In this document: positions 10,701 through 26,049 of the stretch, one piece after another
Position numbering within the stretch: position 1 is the stretch's first letter
Layout: each line of letters opens with the position of its first letter
From: Apus apus
Taxonomy: Eukaryota > Chordata > Aves > Apodiformes > Apodidae
NCBI RefSeq assembly: GCF_020740795.1
Contig: NC_067282.1
Coordinates: forward strand, 152,816,858 to 152,880,857
DNA: 64,000 bases
Direction: 5' to 3'
The notes under the pieces: generated by a model
Told to the model about the DNA's origin: nothing
Databases searched by the model: none
What the model saw: the letters and a program-made list of their open reading frames with translations, nothing else
Translations under genes and position numbers: made by a program

Positions 10701-13700
10701 TGAGTTAATGCGACAAGAAGTGCAATAGGTACCTTCACCTAAAAAAAGAAGAGAAGCAGCATGAAATGGCAGCTCTGCCCTGCTCGGGTTGTGTATATAT
10801 AGACGTACACAGGACCAAGCCCCTCACGATGCTGGGAATTCAGACTCCCCTTACACAAGCCAAAATCCCATGTTTGTACTGGTAGGACCTCACCACAGCA
10901 CGCAGCATGTAGAGGGGTGCAAAAAGCCCGGGGTCAGTGTGTGCAGCCCTGCTCAGGGGGCTGGTGCCACCAGCTGCAAGCTCTCAGCTCTCCACAGCCA
11001 CACTGAGCACCGAAAGCCCAGGAGGCTGTCAGAGTGATGCAGACTTGCAAGGCTAACAGCACTCATAAACACAGGGGCTGCGAGTGGCTCTGCAGACCTG
11101 CTGCAGCGTGCGGCTGGTGCGCAGCCCCCGCTGGCGTGGGGGGAAAAATTCACACTGGCCAGGGTGATAGGAAAAAAGTCCCCAACCAGCCCAGCCACAG
11201 GGAAAACTGGTTGAAGAAACACGAGTCGTGCTGAGAACAAAGGTGTGCACGGACAGACTGCAGAAATGCTACAGCAGTGTTTTCAGTTTGCTGGGTACCA
11301 AAACGGAGCTTCCTCAGCGACCATGGGTGCAGACCCCTGCAGCAGCTCTGCACTGCACAGGAGCCCCCTTACTGCTGCCAGTGTTTGCAGCCCCCCAGGC
11401 TGGGAACTTTTCCTTTCTTCCCTCCCTGGCAAAAACATACCCTGAGCGTGGCTTTCTGGAGTGACCAGTTACTCTCTCTGTCACTAAAATCTGGGTCTCA
11501 GCTGTAAATGAGGAATGCCCCTTGAAAAGCAGCCGCATACCAGCCGTCTCTCCTTCCTTGGCACCCGTCTTCCCACTTGTGCTCAACATCAAAGCTGCTG
11601 GGGCTTCAAGGAAAGAAGCCACCTGCACCACCCTTGGCCCTCTGCCCCTCCTGGCTCATCACAGCCCGGGAGCAGGAGCCCAACTGCCATTATTCCTTGT
11701 GATTGCTCAAGGCAAGTAAAGAAATAGGTCTGCGATGAAAGAGAGAGCTGTTGGAGAGAGTTAGACTGCCAAAAGGCCTCTTGCAAGATCCATTTACTAG
11801 AAGATATTGAGGATATTAAGCCCAAGCTAAGATGGCATTGGTGGGTCTCTACCCATCTTCTCTCCCACATTTTGGGATTGTTTCCTGGCTCCTGTAAGAG
11901 ACCAGCCTTCTGCTTCCAAGCTCAGGTGTTTTTCCTGACCCTGCAGAGCCCCTCCAAGATGCCATTTGCAGCTCTGCAGGTCATGGTCACTTCCCTGCTG
12001 CCCAGGGAGAGTTTGCTGGCTGCTGGAGGCCAGCACAGGGATGCTTCCCAGGCTGGGAATGGTCCTCCCCTTGCAAAATGGGTGATGGGAAGACCTAGGG
12101 ATGCCATTCAACTGCCAGGAGCAGAGGCAGCAGTTTGCTGCTTTTGGTGGCCAGTGAAGCCTGTGGCAATGGTCACCGGAGTAGGAGGACCAGCTGCAAG
12201 TATGAGGAGACCAGCAGAGGAGTGGTGGCTCTGGAGACTCTGAGGGAGGTGGGGAATGGGGAGATGTCTGTGTCTTATCCTGTGTAACAGCATGGGTTAT
12301 GTGCCCTGTCACCCATGTGACCCTTTTCTATTCCACAAGCTCACTTAATCACTTAGGGAGACAAAGGTCATTATTGTTCTCCAGGTGCACAGCTAAGGTG
12401 TGTTCCCTCTGCTCCACCTGCACCTCACCCCATTGGGCAGGTAAATTCCCTTTCTAGCAGGGATGCAGGCTGGAAGCACAGGGTGGAGCATCCCAATCCC
12501 AGTGGGTATATGGGGAAAGAAGCCACCAGGCAGCAGGGCTTGGCAGGCACCAGGACCAGCATCCCATCAGGGCAGCACAAGTCTTTGGAGCTGCTGCTTG
12601 GCTCCCTGCTGGGGTGGCTGCACATGATGGGTCAGCAGAGGAGCCACCCAGCTTGGGAAACACTGGGAAGACTGGGGATGTTGCTTCACTATCTCGAGGC
12701 GGGGTTCAAGTTTACAATCCCCAGCACATCACCAGAGATCCGGCACTCGCGGCAGCTGGGATGGTGCCAGTCATGGGTCACTCTGCTCTTTGCAAGACAG
12801 AATGGGTGGGATGAACACCCGTGTCTGCATGGCGCAGGGAAGCCATGGCAAGCAGTGGGCACAGCAAGCCAGTCAGTGGGCTTCCCAGAGGCAGCTCAGA
12901 GGTGTGCTGTGTGGCGTGGAAGGAGGGGTTCACAACACGCACACACAGCTGCAGGCCAGGAGCCTGGGAGCTGGCATCAAGCCTAGGGTGAAAAAACCCC
13001 AGAAAGAAACACTAAAACAGGCACAACTCAAGGGGGCCAGCCTGGGAGGGGGCATTTATGGAAGCCCACAGTCCTTGGCTGCCACAGTGAGAGGACAGCA
13101 AGGAAAGCTCGTTGTTGCACAGCCTGATCCGGCAGATCCCATATGATCAGGGGTTTGCTGCATGTAGCTGTGCAAGTTTTGATCCAGAATTGGGAATTCT
13201 GGGGACTGGGCTCACGATCTGCACCTGCCCAGAAGCGACAGAGCCCTGCTGTGAGGAGAGAAGCATTTCTGTGGATCAACAACCTGAGGAGGAGGAGGCA
13301 AGAAGCCAAGAGGAAGGTTCAAAGATCGATTTTCATTCTGGCAGAAGGTGAAGGGCAGGGAACATGAAGGCTGCCTCCAAGGTCCTGGGTAGCTCAGTAT
13401 ATGAACTGATGATTTGGAAACAAAGATGAGCAATATACCAAACATTTTTTTTTAAGAGCTGACTCAAAGCTATCGACTCTCGAGGAGATCGGAAAGGACT
13501 GCAAGTAAAACGCAAATGCGGCAAAGGGGCAACAACACGCGTTTGCCAGGGCTTAACTGGGCACGTGCAAAGTCAGAAACAAAGAAAACAAGTTGCATGT
13601 AAGAATTAGAAAGCTCCAGACAGGCTCTGGCAACTCAGGAAAGGATCTGGATGTCGTACAAACCCTGGCTCTATGAGAGGCTGCAGATTAAAAAAAAAAA

Positions 13701-14439
13701 AGGAAGAAGGAAGAAGGGGTGAATAAAATGAAAATTATGATAATGCTGTTATGTAAATCAGTAGTGTGGCCTCTCTGGGAATATTGTCTGCAGTTCAAGG
13801 AAGCCTTTCTCAGAAAGGGCTGATTAGGGGCATGGCAAACTCACTCACAAAGAGAGATCAAAACGATTGGGGTTGTTTATCTCAGAAAGGAAATGAACAA
13901 GAGGAGATTGGCACGGAGCGAGCCGGTCCAGAGCTTCTGCTTTTCTTCCTGCTCCGTCCTATCGCTGTGGTGTATCAGGTGTCACCGAGACATGGGTGAA
14001 GTGATGTGGCTCTCCTCTGTCACGCACAGCTTGCTCTTTCTCTCGCCCTCTCCCCCGTGGGAGGCAGGACACATGCAGGTACGTCGTATAGTTTGGCAGA
14101 ACCTGGAGAGGAGGAGCTGGTTAAGGAGGATTAGTTACTCCCCAGAGCAGGTATATACAGTAGAGGGGGTGAGAATGGAAAAGGGGAATTTGCACAGGCA
14201 GAGGGGTGGAGGCTCCTGGCTTTGGGAGGCTCCCTCCATCTCCTCGGACAGACCCCAGAGAGGCTGCCAGCTCCTGCCCTTCTCCCAGCGCCTTTGCAGC
14301 TTCCAGACCGGAGCCCGTGGTCCCTTGGGGATGAAGAATTTGGTAAGATACCCTGTAAAAAGCATCAGGGCACTCAGGGGTACTTCAGACACTCAGCGTT
14401 AGCCCCCTACTCTCTGCCTACCCTGAAACACCAACGAAA
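7746..14439. other. intergenic DNA between MGAT3 and MIEF1
   Basis: I see no gene. The interval contains a 20-base T run (10471-10490), an AATAAA near 8615, AT-rich DNA around 8640-8780, and G+C-richer DNA from about 10900 to 13000 with several chance open frames on both strands. None of these frames shows a recognisable domain, sensible splice structure or good start context. The right end grades into the MIEF1 CpG island. Confidence 0.6.
13600..13925 (+). repeat. possible degraded CR1-type LINE fragment
   Basis: Phrases such as 'gaaaggatctggatgtcgt' and 'gtagtgtggcctctctgggaatattgtctgcagttc' (spread over 13638-13800) resemble the CR1 3' half ('...ggacctgg...', '...ggagtactgtgtccagttc'). 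The match is weak and interrupted by an A12-type run near 13690, so this may be an old insertion. It could be chance. Confidence 0.3.
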
Positions 14440-14529
14440 CCCTCTCCCTCCCCGGCCGAGGAAGCCGCTCCGTGGCTGCTGGGGGGGAGCGGCCCCCCCG
14501 GGACCCCCAGCCCCCCCCCCCAGGCCCCT

Positions 14530-14548
14530 CCCGCCGGCAGGGGGCAGC
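14530..14548 (+). promoter_or_regulatory. CTCF-like motif, copy 1
   Basis: The 19-mer CCCGCCGGCAGGGGGCAGC contains CCGGCAGGGGGCAGC, which fits the CTCF core consensus CCASYAGRKGGCAGC at nearly all positions except one G for A. An identical copy in the same orientation lies 95 bp downstream. Binding is inferred from sequence only. Confidence 0.5.
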
Positions 14549-14624
14549 CGCCGGGCGCGTTCGGCCGGCGCGGATTGTCCCTCCCAGCTGGCCGTAGGGC
14601 GGCGGGCGCCCCGCCCCGCCCCGC

Positions 14625-14643
14625 CCCGCCGGCAGGGGGCAGC
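14625..14643 (+). promoter_or_regulatory. CTCF-like motif, copy 2
   Basis: This is the exact repeat of the 19-mer at 14530-14548, same strand. It sits immediately after a CCCCG tandem run and 27 bp before the ETS box. The two copies may be a local duplication. Confidence 0.5.
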
Positions 14644-15169
14644 AGCCCCGCGCCGCCGCCCGTGGCGGGCCGGAAGTCCTGGCCGAGGGGGGCGGGCTGG
14701 GCCCCCGGGGAGCCCGCGCTATGATTGGGCGGGCCGGGGTCACGACCCCGGAAGCGGATCGGCTCCGTTGCCGAGTGACCCCTGGAGCGGTGCCGGGAGG
14801 GAGGCGGCGGCGGCGGCGGTGGCGGCGGGGCCCGTCGCGGGGAAGCGGCTGCCCTGAGGGACTCGGAGCGCCCCTCCCGCCCCTCCCCGGCCTCCCCCGG
14901 TGGGTGCGGCGCGGCCGGTCCCCGCGGGCAGGGCGCGGGTGCTGCGAGCGGCCCCGGGGCGGCCCCCGCGGGCAGGGCCGGGCCGAGGGGCCCGACGGTC
15001 CCTCCGCGGCGAGCTCCGTGTCCCCCGGGCGCCGGCAGGGAGGTCGGGCCCGGGCCGGGGCCGGGGCCGGGCGTGGCGGGGGGAGGCAGCGGCCCGTGCG
15101 GCCCCGGCGGAGGGAAGGACTGACTCGGCTCCCGCTCTCCGCCACGTCTCTCTAGGCCAGCCGTCCCCC

Positions 15170-15382
15170 ATGGCAGCGTGGTCCCGGGAGGCCGTCCTGA
15201 CCCTCTACCGGGCTCTGCTGCGCCAGGGCCGCGGGCTGCGCTACACCGACCGGGACTTCTACCTCGCTTCCATCCGCCGCGAGTTCCGCAAGAACCAGGG
15301 GCTGCAGCGGCCGGAGGACAAGGAGAGGCAGCTGGAGAAGGGGCAGGCTTTCCTGCAGAGCAAGCTCGGGGGGCTGGTTTAG
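15170..15382 (+). CDS. MIEF1: MIEF1 microprotein (LYR-motif upstream ORF product)
   Basis: A 70-residue protein is encoded upstream of MIEF1 on the same transcript. It closely matches the human microprotein known as MIEF1-MP, altMiD51 or L0R8F8. It begins [20 protein letters not shown] and carries the LYR tripeptide at residues 12-14, then a conserved central block [19 protein letters not shown] and a C-terminal helix ending KLGGLV. LYR proteins bind the mitochondrial acyl carrier protein; this one is reported in the mitochondrial matrix, on the assembling large mitoribosomal subunit with MALSU1, and to affect mitochondrial translation and fission. The ATG has a good context (CCCCCATGG). A likely splice acceptor ends at 15155, and a strong donor CAG|GTAGGT lies at 15544, giving one exon of about 15156-15543. 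Identity is very secure; the exon borders are inferred. Confidence 0.93.
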   Translation: MAAWSREAVLTLYRALLRQGRGLRYTDRDFYLASIRREFRKNQGLQRPEDKERQLEKGQAFLQSKLGGLV

Positions 15383-15543
15383 AGATTCCCTGCAGCTCCT
15401 TCTTCTTTCCAAAATTTCCTTGTCAACCGAAAGAGATGATTAATGCTCCCTGCCCACCGCGGTCTTGAAGAAGCCTGGAAGGTGCTTCCACAGGCACGCC
15501 AGGAGGTCTCTCCTGTTCTCCTTACAAATGCGTTAGGTCACAG

Positions 15544-17124
15544 GTAGGTCACTTACCGTGATGTCACCACGTTCTTGGTGGTATTAGTGCAGCTTGCTTT
15601 GTGAAAGTGTGGGGGTTTTTTTGCCTAGGGATGAAGAGTGGATTCCCGGTTCATCAAAGCAGGAACATTTCTGCTGAGATTGTAGCTTGGCCTTAGGAAA
15701 ACCTAAGGGCAGTTTTAAACCACTCTGAACCTTAGAGACTGACTCAGGAAGCAGATCTCAAGTCAGGCAGGAAGAGTTTCTTGCTGTTTTCATGGAGTTT
15801 CACTAAGGATCCACCTATGAGTGCAGAGGTGACAAAGTGTTTTACACGTGTAGTTGGCTAGAGAGACTGTTTAAATACCAAGATCAGGTTAAATGAGATT
15901 TGGAGGAAACAAAAGTACGTGTGTAAGAAAATATTAATGTTCACGTTATACATGACTCGTAGGAGAGTCAAACCCACCAGCCTTGAGGGCAGGAGTAAAT
16001 GTCCAGTGGAAGCAAGGGAGCTGTTCCCTTTGTGGTCTGTTGTGGTCTCTACGGTTGATTCTTGGATGTCTTTGAAGTATCTGGGACATCCATTGTCCAA
16101 CAATGAATCTGGGGGAGTGGATACTATGAGAGTGCCTGTCAAATCTTGGGAAGACTCTGATTTGTTCTGGGCCAGCAGTTGAGCATCCCTGCATCACCTT
16201 GTCTGTGAGTGAAGTAACATGCAATTAGATTGAGAATAAGAAAATTAATTGGCATTTTAAAAGCCCTGCTTTGGTTGAGAAGCACAGATTGAAAAGGATG
16301 GTCGTTGAGTTTTACATAATATATTAGGTTTTAGTGCAAAATATTGCTGAAACAAATCTTACGTTATTTTTTTAAAAAAGCATTAGATGACTGCAAATTA
16401 AACCTGTTTAAATGAGAGTCCAGTGGAGGGCAACAAAGATGATTGAGGGATTGGAGCATCTCCCTTATGGGGAAAGGCTGAGAGAGCTGGGTCTCTCTTC
16501 TTCCCTGGAAAAGAGAAGGCTGAGGGGAGAGCTTATTAATGCCTACAAGTATCTAAAGGGTGGCTGCAAGGAGGATGGAGCCAGACTCTTCTCAGTAGTT
16601 CCCAGTGATGGGACGAGGGGCAATGGGCACAAGCTGGAACATTGGAAGTTCCATTTAAATATGAGGAAAAACTTTTTTACAGTGAGGGTGACAGAGCCCT
16701 GGAACAGGCTGCCCAGGGAGGTTGTGGAGTCCCCTTCTCAGGAGATACTCCAGACCCACCAGGATGCAGTCCTGAGTAATGTGCTCTAGGGAATCCTGCT
16801 TTAGCAGGGGAATTGGACTGGATGATCTCTAGAGGTCCCTTCCAACTCTGACAATTCCATGATTAGAGGCTGTATCAAATCTGGGATGTTTTTCCTCAGG
16901 TCATAAATGGAGGTGGAAGCAGAGAAGTGTTGTCATTTCAGAGCTTGGTCAGTACAGGCGTTCTGACATGCCTGGGAACGAGAGGGGAGATAGCAAAAGA
17001 GGCTGCAGGGATGGGTTGTCCCATCCTGTGTCTCGGTGCCAAGACCCCAGGAGCCTTGAGCGTGGGGGGCAGGAGCAGGGCTGCAAGTTTTGACCCGTTT
17101 GTTGAAGGCTCCCGCTCTTTCCAG
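15544..17124 (+). other. MIEF1 intron with a CR1 insertion
   Basis: The proposed donor is CAG|GTAGGT at 15544 and the acceptor CTCTTTCCAG ends at 17124, five bases before the main MIEF1 ATG. Apart from a CR1 copy (16418-16865) nothing recognisable is present. An earlier weaker donor (AAG|GTGCTT near 15480) is possible. Confidence 0.6.
16418..16865 (+). repeat. CR1 LINE, 3' fragment, sense strand
   Basis: The sequence follows the CR1 3' part: 'cagtggagggcaacaaagat' at the left, 'ctggaacaggctgcccaggg' in the middle and 'ggtcccttccaactctga' at the right, ending in an ATTCCATGATT tail in place of poly(A). An open frame of 125 codons (16412-16789) is the remnant of the reverse transcriptase C-terminus. 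The copy is 5'-truncated, as most avian CR1 insertions are. Confidence 0.92.
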
Positions 17125-17129
17125 GTGGG

Positions 17130-22464
<5,335 letters not shown>

Positions 22465-25400
22465 TGGGGCCTTACCTGGGGAAGTATTGATAGGGGTTAG
22501 CCAAGGTGGACTTTGGTTACTGCAAAATGTGTCTCCTCCACTTCTCTCTCTCTCTCTCTGTCTCCTTTTGGTTCATTATTTCTTCCTTCTGTGGAGTTGG
22601 TGCTCCCACTGGATTTCTTGGTGCTACCGGTCCATTTCCGCCATCTCTGCCCCAACAGGTACCCATTGGCTAGGGAAAAGAGGCTAAAACTGCAGCGTTA
22701 AGATTTTTGCTTAAATTCTGCTGACGTTTAAGTGTCTATCAAAAAAAAAATCCCAAACAAACTACGCACTTCTTTTGCCCGTAGTACACTTAATTGCAGT
22801 GAGTCCATTTTGGTCTGAAGAAGGTAGAACTGGGCTGGTAAATCCAGTGACAATTTTAGCAGAATTGCATTGAGGTCCTGTCCTTTCTTTCAGTCTGATT
22901 TTACCCCATGTTTCTTTTTCTCTGCTTTGCCACACTCTTTTTTTTATTTCTTCTTTTTATTTTTTTTTTCGGTCCCTTTGATCCAGTTGTGCAGGGCAGG
23001 CTGAGCAAGATGTTTTGGATAGGGCTGGGGGTTTTTTTATCATCGAGTGGGTAATTATTACACTGGCAGTATTCAGGGATGTAGACCTTGGAAGAGGAGA
23101 ATGCCAACTGCTCCTGCTTCTATGGAGCCTTCTCATCCTTTGCAAGCTGGGTTCAGGGATAAGGGCAGAGGCTTGTCCAGTCTGCTGTGACACAACCTCC
23201 AGTGTGGACAATTCTCACTAAAGCTGTCACAGCAGAGGAAGAAGCCTTTGTGGTCTGGCTGTGTGATGAGGCCGAAGGAGCCGGGCTTGCCATTCCTGCC
23301 TAGCCAGTGTTGCTTGTGGGAATGGCCCTGGGAATGCAGAGCAGGATGGCTCCTTAGATGTCTGTCTCTGGCCTAGAGGAAGAGAGGCTGATTATGGGGG
23401 AGGGGTAGGAGACACACATGGGAACAGGGATTAATTTTTTTCATCTTGTGCCCCAGAGCTTATGGCTGTTCTGGTTTATAGGAGGTGGAAGCAAGACTGC
23501 ATGCCTCAAAGGGCTTTAGAATAAGCACACGTAAGCCAGATTCTCACCAGCTGTAAGTCTGTGAAGGTGAGGGGACTGAACTGTTGTAATCAGCAGGGTT
23601 CTGTCCCATATGCTGATACTAGGGTAGACTTGCAGAGCTGGCATTTAGAGATAAGTTGACTTTGCTATCTGCTCTCAATATGTTTTTAAGTTCTCTCCTC
23701 AGCCATCTCAGAACTGAGACTGTTCGTCCTCTTCCTCATTCCCATGTGTTGACTTCCCAGTGCTCCCAGTTTACAGTTACTCTTAGAAAGCTGGTGAGGG
23801 CACATCGTCCCCGTTTTGTCTCTTTGGACCTATTGGCAATGCAGTTCTGCCCACTTGTGTTTACAGCTGCCATCAGGCTGTTCTCCTTCAGCTGCCCTCC
23901 CATCTACTGCTGCTGGACTGCAGTATGGCTTTCAGGGGGCAGCTGTTGCACTGTTGGTATCTCCTACACTAGCTACGTGGACTCTGTATACTCTGCATTT
24001 AGTCTTCTGGTCTCCTGTCTTCAAAAATGGGGAGGAAGGGTATCCCCCCAAGTCTGGGGCTGTCTGTCTCTCAAAAGACCAGCACAGCTGCCATTATAGA
24101 AATGTCCTTGCCTTTCCCCAGCTTTAGCAACCTTTTTTCCCCCTTGCTGTCCAGCTTCCCTAGCCAGTGGAGATGGGCACTGCAGCAGCAAGAGTTTGGA
24201 GGGAGCAGGAATCCTTCCTCTCAGGACTTTCACCCACCTTTGGCAGAGAAGTTTCAAGGTGAGTTTCAGGAGTAAAACCACAGAGGGAGTCTTTAGCCCT
24301 TGTTTTCTTTTTAGAGGCAGTGCTGGTGAGATGAGGGTGGGAGCATCTTTCTTGGGCAATCTGTCCTTTTTAGCCAATGTGTCAGATAATATTCTGTATA
24401 CAGTGATAACACAATGTTGCATTTTAAATTATTTAATCCTTAGGGCACCTGGTATTTTCCAGACTGCCAGATGCATACTTTGAAGTTTGTGTGTATATAT
24501 AAAATCTGTAGTCTATGAAAGGTTAGCAGAAATTTCATTTGTATGATTTTGTGTTTTGTGCAGCAGTCAGTATTGGTCTGCTGTTGATTGCTATTCACTC
24601 TGGTTCCTGGATTTTTTCCCTTCTTCCTTTCCCTGCCCTCCACTGCCATTCTGATGTCAGCCTTCATACCCTAGAAGCAGATAGATGAGACTTGGAGCCT
24701 GTAGGCTATTGGGGGAAATTCCCCTTCTAATTACTTGAAGGTCAACAAAAATATTAAAATATTGGGGTTGTCAGGAGTTCCTCGTAAGTTTGTTTCTTCA
24801 GTGTGATCTCACCCCTCACTTGGTGCTGACTCCCAATACCACTGTCTTCACACAGAATTGAGCAGCAACAACAGATACAAAAAAAGTGATAATGTGAGCA
24901 GGAAGAAGCTGCCTGAGCTGCCTGAAGGACAGTTGCCACATACTTATCAGTGTATAGAATTTTTTACATGAAGGCTTTTACTTCTTCCTGGCAACCTAAT
25001 TAGTTAATATTTTATGGCCATTTCTTGCTGCTATTGAGCTCAATTTATGCATCAAATGGAGACTGAAGCTGCCTTTTTGCCTTTCTGTAGACTTTGCTCC
25101 ACTTGACTTGAATCACTTCCATCGTTTCTTCCCTTCACTTTCTTCCCTCCTCTGAGCTAGCCACAAGCCTGTTCTCAGGAGGCAGATGCTCACTTCCTAC
25201 AGGCAGCCACCATGGTGGGCAGTAGCTGCCCTGCCAGTGGCAGTCTCACCAAAGGCCAAAGATGTAATAGGTCACAGGGACACTGCGACTAGGAGTATTT
25301 TGAGAGCAGTGTCAGGCATCAGAGGCAGGGAAGAAGGAGCAGGGTAAGTATGGAGGAAATTGATGCTAATGCCATACCCAGCCTATGGGTCAAACAGACT

Positions 25401-26045
25401 GTTGCAGGATCTTTTGAACTGGCACCTTTAAGTATTAAATGAAGTACATGTGTTAAATGTACAGCCCAGAGGGCTGCCTTACTTGTCAAAAGTTGGCTCC
25501 TTCCTTGACAAAACTGTAGCACAGAGCAGGAGGGCCTAAAGCTGAATGTGAAAAGGGCAGCTCCTGGCCACCTTCCTGGCCGAGCAGCTCAAGAGACAAA
25601 TTGATTGTAAGAGACACAGAGTATGTGTTTGGTTGGTTGCTGCCTGGGCTCCAAGAATGCCTCAGTGTGTTCTGCTATAGCTTCACTCCTGTGAGCTTCC
25701 CAGGAGATTGTTGTCTGGTTCCCTGTAACCATGGGGTGAGGACCAACTTGCTCAGCAATGGGATTTCACTACTGCTGAGCTCCACTGCAAATCCTTCACA
25801 TCAGATGGATGTCTTTTCCAGTGTTTAAAAGCAATTATGGAAACAAGAGGCTGTTTTCTGTCTCCTGGTGAGCTGCCATCAGGGCCCTCTCTCTTAGCAT
25901 GTGGACACTCACAGTGAGAAGTGAAGAGATGATGCCCCATCTCTCCCAGGTCTGGAGGCTATGTGGATTTGTATAGGGGAAAGTCTTAAGTGCATGGTCT
26001 GTGACAAGAGTGTGTGAAATTCCAAAATAAAATTACTTTCCACAG
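22465..26045 (+). other. MIEF1: probable 3' UTR of MIEF1
   Basis: No coding potential is seen after the MIEF1 stop. It includes a short TC repeat (22541-22560), an A10 run (22741-22750) and T-rich runs near 22938-22970. The first AATAAA with a GU-rich downstream element is at 26026, which would give a 3.6 kb UTR. Earlier use of weaker ATTAAA-type signals near 24750 cannot be excluded. Confidence 0.4.
26026..26031 (+). terminator. candidate polyadenylation signal, MIEF1
   Basis: AATAAA is followed within 30 bases by a GU-rich stretch (CTGGTTGTCTCTGATGTGTT). It is the best such pair downstream of the MIEF1 stop codon. Confidence 0.4.
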
Positions 26046-26049
26046 GAGC

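Larger units (their letters stand above)
14440..15160 (+). promoter_or_regulatory. MIEF1: CpG-island promoter of MIEF1
   Basis: A sharp G+C and CpG rise starts near 14440. Promoter-type motifs include an ETS box CCGGAAGT (14670-14677), a reverse CCAAT box GATTGG (14723-14728), a second ETS-like CCGGAAG (14748-14754), GC boxes in a CCCCG run (about 14610-14630) and a short CGG repeat (about 14797-14825). There is no TATA box. The start site probably lies near 14750-14800. A possible first intron runs from the donor GTGGGT at 14900 to the acceptor TCTCTCTAG ending at 15155, just before the microprotein start. Exact exon 1 borders are inferred. Confidence 0.75.

Noticed and set aside
14222-15155. 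Open frames of 140-250 codons on both strands in the MIEF1 CpG island
   Set aside because: Stop codons are rare in such CpG-dense DNA. The predicted products are Arg/Pro/Gly/Ala-rich without recognisable structure. The in-frame region upstream of the microprotein ATG (from 14900) has no ATG either.
16412-16789. 125-codon open frame
   Set aside because: It lies inside a CR1 insertion and is a remnant of its reverse transcriptase C-terminus, not a host gene.
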